A DNA stretch of 8,771 bases from Chthoniobacterales bacterium (GTDB taxonomy: Bacteria > Verrucomicrobiota > Verrucomicrobiia > Chthoniobacterales > UBA10450): positions 1 through 8,771 of the forward strand of contig JACCXA010000124.1 of assembly GCA_013697365.1 (NCBI GenBank), given 5' to 3'. Below the pieces are notes generated by a model, which was not told the origin of the DNA, ran no database searches, and saw only the letters and a program-made list of their open reading frames with translations. Shown piece by piece: positions 1 through 6,087 of the stretch (position 1 is its first letter; each line of letters starts with the position of its first letter). Position numbers and translations under genes: made by a program.

Positions 1-2
1 GT

Positions 3-1037
3 CTACCGCAGCGCGGTCAGGTCCGCGGCGAACTCGTCGAGCGTCCGTTCTGTCACAGCCCATGAGCACATGAGGCGATAAATGTCCGGCTCAATAAATT
101 TATAAAAATGCCACCCGCGTTCGTGCAATTGCCGCACGAGCTGCTCCGGCATATGCAGGAAGATCGCGTTTGCTTCCGAGGGAAAGGCGAGCCTGCATCC
201 GCCCACCTCTCGGATCTTTGCCTCAAGATATCGGGCGGCGGCATTCGCATGCTGGGCGTTGCGCAGCCAGACGCCATCGCTCAGCAGCCCCGCCCAGGGC
301 GCCGCGAGGAATCGCATCTTTGAGGCCAGTTGCCCGGCCTGCTTAGCCCGATAATCAAACTCCTCCGCCAATTCCTTTTTGAAGAACACGATCAGCTCTC
401 CGCCGCCCGTCCCGTTTTTCGTGCCTCCAAAACACAGGACGTCAACGCCCAACTGCCAGGTAATCTCTTTCGGCGCGCATCCCAGCGCGGCAATCGCATT
501 CGCGAAACGCGCACCATCCATGTGGAAGAAAAGCGAGCGGGAACGCGCGAACTCCGAGATCGCGGCCAGCTCGTCGCGCGTGTAGACCGTTCCGAGCTCG
601 CTCGCTTGCGTCACGCTCAGGACGCGCGGCTTGGGTGAATGCAACTCGCGCTGCTTCAAAAGGGTCGCTTCAACTTCGGCCAGGTCCAGTTTGCCATTCG
701 CGCCCCGAACGGCGAGCAACTTCGAACCTCCGCATAGAAACTCCGGACCGCCGCATTCGTCCGTCTCGATGTGGGAATGCTCGTGGCAGATGACGCTGTG
801 GAATGGCCGGCAAAGTTGTGCCAGCGCGAGGCCGTTTGCGGCCGTTCCGTTGAAGACGATGAAGACCTCGCAATCGATCTCGAAAATCTCTCGCACGAGT
901 TCGCAGACCCGGCGCGTCCATTTGTCCTCACCGTATGACGCGTCGCTCTCCGCATTAGCCTCTGCAAGCGCCTGCCACGCATCGGGCGAGATAGGGGCGG
1001 TATTATCGCTGGCCAGCTCGTATCGGTGCGTCGCCAT
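3..1037 (-). CDS. ltaE: Low-specificity L-threonine aldolase (PLP-dependent beta-eliminating lyase family)
   Basis: The 344-residue product is a complete fold-type I PLP enzyme of the threonine aldolase family, which cleaves L-threonine or allo-threonine to glycine and acetaldehyde in the cytosol. Visible landmarks are a YGED segment (35-38), the phosphate-binding FNGTAAN (62-68), the HEHSHI segment whose first His (86) would stack on the cofactor, the Asp-containing HMDGAR (172-177), and CFGGTKNG with Lys207 as the Schiff-base lysine. Length matches the family. The ATG is preceded only by a weak GGTAGG. The gene faces away from putA and lies 135 nt downstream of a small membrane-protein gene on the same strand, with a terminator-like hairpin between them, so it probably has its own promoter. 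Some family members act on other beta-hydroxy amino acids, so exact substrate and stereospecificity are not settled. The family call is firm; the symbol is by analogy. Confidence 0.9.
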   Translation of the reverse strand: MATHRYELASDNTAPISPDAWQALAEANAESDASYGEDKWTRRVCELVREIFEIDCEVFIVFNGTAANGLALAQLCRPFHSVICHEHSHIETDECGGPEFLCGGSKLLAVRGANGKLDLAEVEATLLKQRELHSPKPRVLSVTQASELGTVYTRDELAAISEFARSRSLFFHMDGARFANAIAALGCAPKEITWQLGVDVLCFGGTKNGTGGGELIVFFKKELAEEFDYRAKQAGQLASKMRFLAAPWAGLLSDGVWLRNAQHANAAARYLEAKIREVGGCRLAFPSEANAIFLHMPEQLVRQLHERGWHFYKFIEPDIYRLMCSWAVTERTLDEFAADLTALR

Positions 1038-1093
1038 GCGCCTACCGTTGCCGATTCAGTCCGCGAAACAAGCCGACGATGTCCCAGGAGAAA

Positions 1094-1150
1094 AGACCGC
1101 CTGGCGGACCCCGATGGCTTCTACGCCCCGAGACCTCTGCCAGGCGGACT
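1094..1150 (-). terminator. Probable Rho-independent terminator of the microprotein gene
   Basis: On the minus strand a GC-rich inverted repeat has a 9-bp core, CCGCCTGGC at 1139-1147 pairing with GCCAGGCGG at 1097-1105. It extends outward across an A-A mismatch by two pairs and inward by a G-U, a G-C and an A-T pair, with a loop of about 27 nt. The 3' arm is followed at once by TCTTTTCT, a short U-rich tail. It lies 22 nt past the stop of the 38-codon gene and about 56 nt before the threonine aldolase start, so it fits termination of the first or attenuation ahead of the second. The long loop and short T tract make it less than ideal. Confidence 0.5.
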
Positions 1151-1172
1151 GCCTTCCTCCCCTGCCCTACCG

Positions 1173-1289
1173 CTACGTACAACCACGCAGGAGAAAAAAG
1201 AGAAGGAGCACAGGAATCGGGATCCCCAAAAGCCACAAAAGCATATATCCCATCGCCCCCTGCTCGCGATCCGGTGTCCTAATTTTCAT
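1173..1289 (-). CDS. 38-residue single-span membrane microprotein, function unknown
   Basis: This is a small reading frame of 38 codons plus TAG. It starts at an ATG preceded by AGGAGGTG (1295-1302, minus strand) at a 5-nt spacing, the best ribosome binding site in the window. The N-terminus is short, polar and charged (MKIRTPDREQG). It is followed by a strongly hydrophobic segment, WLLGIPIPVLLLFFLL, at residues 19-34 with two prolines near the middle, and ends in RGCT. One transmembrane helix with the positive Arg at the C-terminal side is the simplest reading. A second ATG at codon 13 (1253) would give a 26-residue form starting just before the hydrophobic stretch, but the strong Shine-Dalgarno favours the first. 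A terminator-like hairpin follows the stop, so it looks like a monocistronic gene. I do not recognise a named family, and no function is claimed. Confidence 0.65.
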   Translation of the reverse strand: MKIRTPDREQGAMGYMLLWLLGIPIPVLLLFFLLRGCT

Positions 1290-1294
1290 CGCCT

Positions 1295-1302
1295 CACCTC
1301 CT
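1295..1302 (-). promoter_or_regulatory. Near-perfect Shine-Dalgarno of the microprotein gene
   Basis: On the minus strand these bases read AGGAGGTG, matching the 16S anti-Shine-Dalgarno almost completely, and the next five bases lead to the ATG at 1289. It decides the start of the 38-codon frame. It also stands out because most other genes here have weak or no Shine-Dalgarno sequences. Confidence 0.75.
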
Positions 1303-1381
1303 GTCACTAAACAATTCGGACGAAGCATCCCCCGCGCGCGTGTGGCTGCCGGCTGTCACCAGCGCCAATCAGGAGTCAGGC

Positions 1382-1423
1382 ATGGCGCGCCTCGGCTCCG
1401 CGGCGCAGGCACCGTTAGCCTAA
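1382..1423 (+). other. Possible 13-codon upstream reading frame before putA
   Basis: An AGGAG at 1371-1375 lies 6 nt before an ATG that opens a 13-codon frame (MARLGSAAQAPLA) ending in TAA inside the palindrome at 1413-1425. It lies 75 nt upstream of the putA ATG. It contains only one proline codon, so it is not an obvious proline-sensing leader peptide. It could be translated, but frames this short with an SD-like purine run also occur by chance in GC-rich DNA. Confidence 0.25.
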
Positions 1424-1425
1424 CG
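1413..1425. promoter_or_regulatory. 13-nt palindrome upstream of putA, possible operator
   Basis: CGTTAG-C-CTAACG is a perfect inverted repeat around a single central base, 73 nt before the putA ATG. Its AT-bearing half-sites stand out in GC-rich surroundings. Because this PutA lacks its own DNA-binding domain, regulation by a separate protein would be needed, and this is a candidate site. There is no direct evidence of binding. Confidence 0.3.
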
Positions 1426-1450
1426 ACTGCGTCATTTGCGAGGAAGGCCA

Positions 1451-1483
1451 GAATCGGGAGGCCTTTGCCGAATCGGAGAGGCC
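1451..1483. repeat. Imperfect direct repeat just upstream of putA
   Basis: GAATCGGGAGGCC at 1451-1463 recurs as GAATCGGAGAGGCC at 1470-1483, with one added base. The start-to-start distance is 19 nt, close to two helical turns, so both copies would face the same side of the DNA. This geometry suits a regulator binding tandem sites over the putA promoter, but a chance duplication is also possible. Confidence 0.4.
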
Positions 1484-1493
1484 GCGCTAGGAT
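1465..1493 (+). promoter_or_regulatory. Weak sigma-70-like promoter candidate for putA
   Basis: TTGCCG (1465-1470) and TAGGAT (1488-1493) are separated by 17 nt, each matching four of six consensus bases. Transcription would start at or within a base or two of the putA ATG at 1499, giving a leaderless message. The AGGA inside the -10 candidate (1489-1492) can instead be read as a Shine-Dalgarno with a 6-nt spacing, in which case the promoter lies further upstream. The two readings exclude each other. Confidence 0.25.
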
Positions 1494-1498
1494 CGCGC

Positions 1499-4400
1499 AT
1501 GAGTTCCCTGCAGACGGAAACCGAGCAGCGCGGTGAGCAGATTTTCGAGCTCGTGGATCGACATCCCGAATCGATCTTCAGCAAAGCTGGTTTCTATCAG
1601 CGGATGATGGCGCTCTCGATGCGGGACGAGACTTTCAAAGTCCAGCTGTTCCGCTTCGTCGATGTGCTCGCGTCGCTCCGGAACTCCGGCGAAATCGTGC
1701 GCCACCTCGACGAGTATTTTCGCGACATGAAGAATGGATTCGCGCCGCTCCTGCATACGGGCGTCCGCGCGGCCAAAATCGTGCCGTGGTTCTCAAGCTG
1801 GTTCCTGCGCTGGAACGTATCCGGGATGGCGCGCCAGTTCATCTCGGGCCGTGATCCGGAAGACGCCATGAAGACGTTACGGAAAGGTCGCAAGAACCGG
1901 ATCGGCTTCACCGTGGACTTGTTAGGCGAGGCGGTCGTGAGCGAGCAGGAAGCTTATGCCTACGGGGTGCGCTGTCTCGAGCTGCTGGAGGGGCTGGCGA
2001 CACAAACCAAAGGCTGGACCGATCCGCTCGGTCGCGGCGCCGAGTTGTTCCCCGTCGTAAATCTGTCGGTTAAAATTTCCGCGCTCTATTCGCAGATGAA
2101 CCCGGCGGACCCGGAGGATGCGATCGCGCATCTTGCGCCCAAGTTACGGCCGATCCTGCGCCGCGCGCGCGAGTTGGGTGCGTTCGTCAATTTCGATATG
2201 GAAAGTTACGCGCATAAAAATTCCACGCTCGATCTCTTTAAGGCGCTCTTCACTGAGGACGAGTTCAAGGGCTGGGCGCACGGCGGCATCGTCATCCAGG
2301 CCTATCTGCGCGATGCCGAACGCGATTTGCGCGACTTGATCGAGTGGGGTCGCCAGCGCGGGACACGTTTTACGGTCCGTCTCGTGAAAGGCGCGTATTG
2401 GGATTACGAGAAGATCAAGGCAGCGCAGAACGGCTGGCGTTGCCCGGTCTGGCTCCAGAAACCGGAGAGCGACGCGAATTTCGAGGCCTGCACCCGCGTG
2501 TTATTGGAGAACGAAGACATCGTCACCGCGGCCTTCGGTTCCCATAACGTGCGCAGCATCGCGCACGCGCAGGCCCTCGCGGAACAGCTCGGCATCGACA
2601 AATCTCGTTTCGAATTTCAGCTCCTCTACGGCATGGCCAATCCGATCAAGCGCGCGCTCGTCGAAATGGGCTATCGCGTGCGCGAATATTGCCCGGTCGG
2701 AGAGCTTCTGCCCGGCATGGCCTATCTCGTGAGGCGCTTGCTCGAGAATACGTCTAACGAAGGATTCCTGCGCGCCAAGTTCACCGACAACGCTTCTGCC
2801 GCCAAGTTGCTGCGCGATCCTTCTTTGCTCTTCTCGCAACGCACCCAAACGGAACTGCCGCCGGTCGAATTTTCGCCCGAGGTTGCGGCCCGGATCGACC
2901 GCCATTCGCAATCGCCTTCGCGCAACGGCGCCTCGCTCGACACTCCCCCGGGTGACACCTACGAGAACGCGGCACTCGTAAACTTCGTTCACAAGGAAAG
3001 CCAGGAGCAGATGCGCACTGCCTTGCGTGAAGTGCGCGGACGCTTTGGCCAGAAGTATCCGCTGCTTATCGACGGGCAAAAAATCACCACTGCGAACTGG
3101 GTTCCGTCGCTCAATCCGAGCCAGCCGAATGAAGTGATCGGCCTGGTCGCCGAAGGGACGGTCGCGGATGCGGACGCCGCGGTCCAGGCTGCGCGCAATG
3201 CTTTCCATCACTGGCGCCAGACGAGCGTCAACCATCGCGCGGAAATACTGGAGCGCGTCGCCCGCATCATGGATCGCCGCCGCTTCGAGCTTTCCGCGGT
3301 CGAAGTTTACGAAGTCGGTAAAGCCTGGGGGGAGGCCGACGGCGATATCCGCGAAGCGATCGACTTTCTTCTCTTCTACGCACAGCAAATGAGACTGCGC
3401 GGCCGCCCCCGCCTGACGCAGCACGTGCTTGGCGAGGAAAGCTATCAGCACTACTGGCCGCGCGGCGTCGCCCTCGTCATCGCCCCTTGGAATTTCCCGG
3501 TCGCGATCCTCACCGGGATGGTTTCCGCCGCACTTGTCACGGGTAATACCGTGATCATGAAACCAGCCGAGCCCTCCGCGGTCCTCGGCGCGCACCTCAT
3601 GGAAATGTTCGAGGAAGCCGGCCTCCCCTCCGGCGTTCTCAACTTCCTCCCCGGCCGCGGCTCGGTCATCGGCCAGCATCTGGTCGACCACCCCGATGTC
3701 GAGATGATCGCCTTCACCGGGTCGCGCGAAGTCGGCTTGAGAATTTGGGAATCAGCCGGGAAGACCCGGCCGGGTCAGCGAGAACTGAAGCGGGTCGTCT
3801 GTGAAATGGGGGGGAAAAACGCCGTCATCATCGATTCCGATGCCGACCTCGACGAAGCCATCGTTGACACGGTTTACTCCGCATTCGGCTATCAGGGTCA
3901 GAAATGCTCGGCCTGCTCGCGTTTGATCGTGCTGGAGGAAAACTACGACCGCGTGATGGAGCGCCTCATCGCCGCGACCGCCAGTCTGCGCGTCGGCGAT
4001 CCGGAAACGCCGGGGATCACCGTGGGACCGGTGGTTGACGAGAGGGCCTATAAGCAAATTCTGGAACGAATCACGCAAGGCAAGGGCGAAGCAACGCTGG
4101 CCTACCAGGCGAAGGAATTACCTGCGCAGGGGTATTTCATTCCGCCCACCATCTTCACGGATGTGAAGCCAGACTCGAAACTCGCGCAGAGCGAAATCTT
4201 CGGCCCCGTCCTCAGCGTCTTGAAAGCGCGCGATCTCGATGAAGCGATCGAGATTGCGAACGGCACTGAGTTTGCGCTGACCGGCGGCTTCTTTTCACGC
4301 AGTCCGGCCCACATCGAGCGCGTCAAAGCGGAACTGGTCTGCGGCAATGTTTACATCAACCGTTCCTGCACGGGCGCTGTCGTTGGCCGTCATCCCTTTG

Positions 4401-4585
4401 GCGGTTTCAAGATGTCGGGCGGCGGGACCAAAGCCGGTGGCTCCGATTACCTCCTGAACTTCCTCGTCCCGCGAGTCGTGACCGAAAACATCATGCGCCA
4501 CGGTTTCGCGCCGGAGAGCACGCCGCAGTATCGGGCTGAGTTCTCGTCCGGACGGCCCAATGGCGCCTTGATCCAGCCCAGCTAG
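1499..4585 (+). CDS. putA: Bifunctional proline dehydrogenase / L-glutamate gamma-semialdehyde (P5C) dehydrogenase PutA, no DNA-binding domain
   Basis: The enzyme oxidises proline to glutamate in two coupled steps: an FAD proline dehydrogenase passes electrons to the quinone pool, and an NAD+ aldehyde dehydrogenase oxidises the hydrolysed P5C. In the 1028-residue product the PRODH barrel spans roughly 130-450, with LVKGAYWDYE (295-304) and the substrate-binding YCPVGELLPGMAYLVRRLLEN region (397-417). The ALDH part spans roughly 520-1000, with PWNFP (663-667), FTGS (739-742), Glu769 in CEMGGK, catalytic Cys803 in GQKCSA, EIFGPV (899-904) and the P5CDH-type NRSCTGAVVGRHPFGG (954-969). Both active sites look intact. 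There is no N-terminal ribbon-helix-helix domain, so this is the short PutA type (about 1000 residues) rather than the trifunctional E. coli type (about 1320), and it should not repress its own gene. The frame is open to a TTG at 1436, but the ATG at 1499 with AGGA 6 nt upstream fits better. Confidence 0.96.
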   Translation: MSSLQTETEQRGEQIFELVDRHPESIFSKAGFYQRMMALSMRDETFKVQLFRFVDVLASLRNSGEIVRHLDEYFRDMKNGFAPLLHTGVRAAKIVPWFSSWFLRWNVSGMARQFISGRDPEDAMKTLRKGRKNRIGFTVDLLGEAVVSEQEAYAYGVRCLELLEGLATQTKGWTDPLGRGAELFPVVNLSVKISALYSQMNPADPEDAIAHLAPKLRPILRRARELGAFVNFDMESYAHKNSTLDLFKALFTEDEFKGWAHGGIVIQAYLRDAERDLRDLIEWGRQRGTRFTVRLVKGAYWDYEKIKAAQNGWRCPVWLQKPESDANFEACTRVLLENEDIVTAAFGSHNVRSIAHAQALAEQLGIDKSRFEFQLLYGMANPIKRALVEMGYRVREYCPVGELLPGMAYLVRRLLENTSNEGFLRAKFTDNASAAKLLRDPSLLFSQRTQTELPPVEFSPEVAARIDRHSQSPSRNGASLDTPPGDTYENAALVNFVHKESQEQMRTALREVRGRFGQKYPLLIDGQKITTANWVPSLNPSQPNEVIGLVAEGTVADADAAVQAARNAFHHWRQTSVNHRAEILERVARIMDRRRFELSAVEVYEVGKAWGEADGDIREAIDFLLFYAQQMRLRGRPRLTQHVLGEESYQHYWPRGVALVIAPWNFPVAILTGMVSAALVTGNTVIMKPAEPSAVLGAHLMEMFEEAGLPSGVLNFLPGRGSVIGQHLVDHPDVEMIAFTGSREVGLRIWESAGKTRPGQRELKRVVCEMGGKNAVIIDSDADLDEAIVDTVYSAFGYQGQKCSACSRLIVLEENYDRVMERLIAATASLRVGDPETPGITVGPVVDERAYKQILERITQGKGEATLAYQAKELPAQGYFIPPTIFTDVKPDSKLAQSEIFGPVLSVLKARDLDEAIEIANGTEFALTGGFFSRSPAHIERVKAELVCGNVYINRSCTGAVVGRHPFGGFKMSGGGTKAGGSDYLLNFLVPRVVTENIMRHGFAPESTPQYRAEFSSGRPNGALIQPS

Positions 4586-4597
4586 CGACCGCGCGCC

Positions 4598-5266
4598 GTG
4601 CTTTACGTCATTGGCACGCCGATCGGGAATCTTGAGGACATTACCCTGCGCGCGCTCGAAGCGCTGCGTTCCGCCGATCTGGTCGCCGCGGAAGACACGC
4701 GCCATTCAGGCAACCTTCTGCGGCATTTTGAAATTCGGAAGCCGCTCATCAGCTACCACCAGCACAATGAGGCGATGCGCACGCAGCATCTTTCGGCGCG
4801 GCTGGTTGCAGGCGAAAATGTGGCGCTCATCACGGACGCCGGCATGCCCGGCCTTTCCGACCCCGGGGCGCGCCTGATTCGCGCCTGTATCGAGCAAGGG
4901 CTCGACTTCACGATTATCCCCGGCGTGTCCGCCATCTTGACTGCGCTGGTTGGCTCTGGATTCCCGTTGGACCGCTTCTGCTATCGAGGCTTTCTCCCAG
5001 TGAAGAGCGGCGGGCGCGAACGCGAACTGCGAGCCGCCGCAGAACGCGACGAGACTTCCGTTTTTTTCGAGTCTCCTTACCGGATCAACAAAACACTGAC
5101 CGCCTGTCGGGGCTTAATGCCAGATCGGATTCTCTGTGTCGCTCGGGAGTTAACGAAGAAATTCGAGGAATTCCGACGCGGCACCGCAGCAGACTTGCTG
5201 ACCCATTATGAAGCCCACCCGCCTAAGGGCGAGATCACGTTCCTAATCCAGGGGGCAGACTCTTGA
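4598..5266 (+). CDS. rsmI: 16S rRNA (cytidine1402-2'-O)-methyltransferase RsmI, short form
   Basis: RsmI uses S-adenosylmethionine to methylate the 2'-OH of C1402 in the 30S decoding centre. The 222-residue product opens directly with the family signature LYVIGTPIGNLEDIT, followed by AEDTR (31-35), SYHQHNE (52-58), the SAM-site ITDAGMPGLSDPG (78-90), IPGVSA (107-112), FESPYR (157-162), ARELTKKFEE (192-201) and a terminal KGEITFLI (210-217). The GTG start is the only placement that gives this N-terminus. No Shine-Dalgarno is evident, and the start lies 12 nt after the putA stop, so co-transcription or re-initiation is plausible. The E. coli protein is 286 residues; the roughly 50-60 residue C-terminal region is missing here. 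The sequence after the stop shows no continuation, so this looks like a natural compact form rather than a frameshift. Confidence 0.95.
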   Translation: MLYVIGTPIGNLEDITLRALEALRSADLVAAEDTRHSGNLLRHFEIRKPLISYHQHNEAMRTQHLSARLVAGENVALITDAGMPGLSDPGARLIRACIEQGLDFTIIPGVSAILTALVGSGFPLDRFCYRGFLPVKSGGRERELRAAAERDETSVFFESPYRINKTLTACRGLMPDRILCVARELTKKFEEFRRGTAADLLTHYEAHPPKGEITFLIQGADS

Positions 5267-5323
5267 GTTTCCGCTTGTCAGGGTAGCGGAGTCGTGTGAC
5301 TTTCCGCGACCTTTTCCCAGGCC

Positions 5324-5665
5324 ATGGCGTTCGCAATCATCAAAACCGGCGGTCGACAACACCGCGTCGCGGAAGGGGACATCATCGATGTCGATTTCCT
5401 CGACGCCGAGGTTGGTAAAGAAGGCGTTTTCGCAGATGTCCTTTTTCATAACGATGGAGACAGTCTCACCCATGGCTCACCGCTGATCGAAGGTGCGACC
5501 GTCACCGGCGAAATCATCGAGCAGCGGAAAGACAAAAAAGTCATCGCCTTCAAGTATCGTCGCAGGAAAGGTTATCACCGGACCGTGGGCCATCGCCGGA
5601 AGCTGACGCGCGTGAAGATCACCGAGATCAGTCTCGGTTCGAAATCAAAGAAGAAGTCGGAATAG
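5324..5665 (+). CDS. rplU: 50S ribosomal protein bL21
   Basis: The 113-residue product is a full-length bL21, which binds 23S rRNA and assembles early into the large subunit. It begins MAFAIIKTGGRQHRV, the usual L21 opening, and carries the family's basic C-terminal signature around 78-102 (KYRRRKGYHRTVGHRR, then LTRVKI), followed by a lysine-rich tail. The ATG has only an AGG at short spacing before it. A 57-nt gap separates it from rsmI; a TTGTCA at 5275-5280 could be a -35 element, but no convincing -10 is present, so I do not call a promoter. It is paired with rpmA 6 nt downstream, the near-universal arrangement. Confidence 0.97.
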   Translation: MAFAIIKTGGRQHRVAEGDIIDVDFLDAEVGKEGVFADVLFHNDGDSLTHGSPLIEGATVTGEIIEQRKDKKVIAFKYRRRKGYHRTVGHRRKLTRVKITEISLGSKSKKKSE

Positions 5666-5671
5666 CACCTC

Positions 5672-5932
5672 ATGGCCCATAAAAAAGGACAAGGCAGCGT
5701 TAAAAACGGCCGTGATAGCGTCAGCAAACGTCTCGGCGTGAAGAAATTTGGAAGCGAAGCGGTCACTGCCGGCAATATCATCATCCGCCAGCGAGGAACG
5801 AAATTCGTTCCGGGTAAAAACGTCGGGCTGGGCCGAGATTACACAATTTTCGCTTTGGTCGACGGTCAGGTCCGCTTCGATCGCGCCGGACGGCGTGTCA
5901 ACGTTGAGCCAGTGGCCGCGGCCGAGCAGTAG
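5672..5932 (+). CDS. rpmA: 50S ribosomal protein bL27
   Basis: The 86-residue product is bL27, whose N-terminal tail reaches the peptidyl-transferase centre. It starts MAHKKGQGSVKNGRDSVSKR and continues with LGVKKFGSE, IIRQRGTKFVPGKNVGLGRD and a final VRF/RRVNVEP segment, all family hallmarks. The usual GGGS run is GQGS here. The N-terminus begins right at the mature-like AHKKG, with no cleavable extension of the Firmicutes kind. It starts 6 nt after the rplU stop and almost certainly shares its transcript. In many bacteria obgE follows this pair; here it does not. Confidence 0.97.
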   Translation: MAHKKGQGSVKNGRDSVSKRLGVKKFGSEAVTAGNIIIRQRGTKFVPGKNVGLGRDYTIFALVDGQVRFDRAGRRVNVEPVAAAEQ

Positions 5933-5964
5933 CGGCAATTAGGCGGTCGATCTCCGCAAAGGGT

Positions 5965-5982
5965 CTGCCGTTTCCGCGGCAG
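5965..5982 (+). other. Small hairpin after rpmA, weak terminator candidate
   Basis: CTGCCG (5965-5970) and CGGCAG (5977-5982) form a 6-bp GC-rich stem around a TTTCCG loop, 32 nt after the rpmA stop. No T tract follows, so it is not a convincing Rho-independent terminator. It could protect the 3' end of the L21-L27 message or assist Rho-dependent release. The rest of the 155-nt gap before adk shows only the promoter candidate listed separately. Confidence 0.25.
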
Positions 5983-6046
5983 CCAATTCACTCACCAGGC
6001 TCGCTAAAGGTGGGACGGAATCCTTCTTCGTCGGGTTACGACACCG

Positions 6047-6076
6047 TTGCCGAAGCATCTCCGTCTGCGGTATAAC
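6047..6076 (+). promoter_or_regulatory. Sigma-70-like promoter candidate for the adk cluster
   Basis: TTGCCG at 6047-6052 and TATAAC at 6071-6076 are separated by 18 nt. The -10 matches five of six consensus bases and the -35 four of six. Transcription would begin near 6083, after the first in-frame ATG (6079) and about 5 nt before the second (6088). This supports the second ATG as the adk start and predicts an almost leaderless message, in keeping with the absence of any Shine-Dalgarno there. Confidence 0.4.
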
Positions 6077-6087
6077 AAATGAACGCA

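Noticed and set aside
631..1536. 301-codon rightward open frame across the aldolase 5' end and the gap
   Set aside because: It is antisense to the threonine aldolase for 400 nt, then crosses the microprotein gene and overlaps the putA start; it is Arg/Ser/Pro-rich with no domain, so it is a shadow frame.
2501..3691. Long open frame on the minus strand inside putA (396 codons)
   Set aside because: It lies wholly antisense to the well-supported PutA, has a composition typical of GC-rich shadow frames (many Arg, Gly, Asp, Glu, Ala) and no recognisable motif or ribosome site.
5267..5323. Possible promoter or L21 leader structure before rplU
   Set aside because: TTGTCA at 5275-5280 is a fair -35, but no acceptable -10 follows at 16-18 nt, and no clear conserved leader fold could be recognised by eye.
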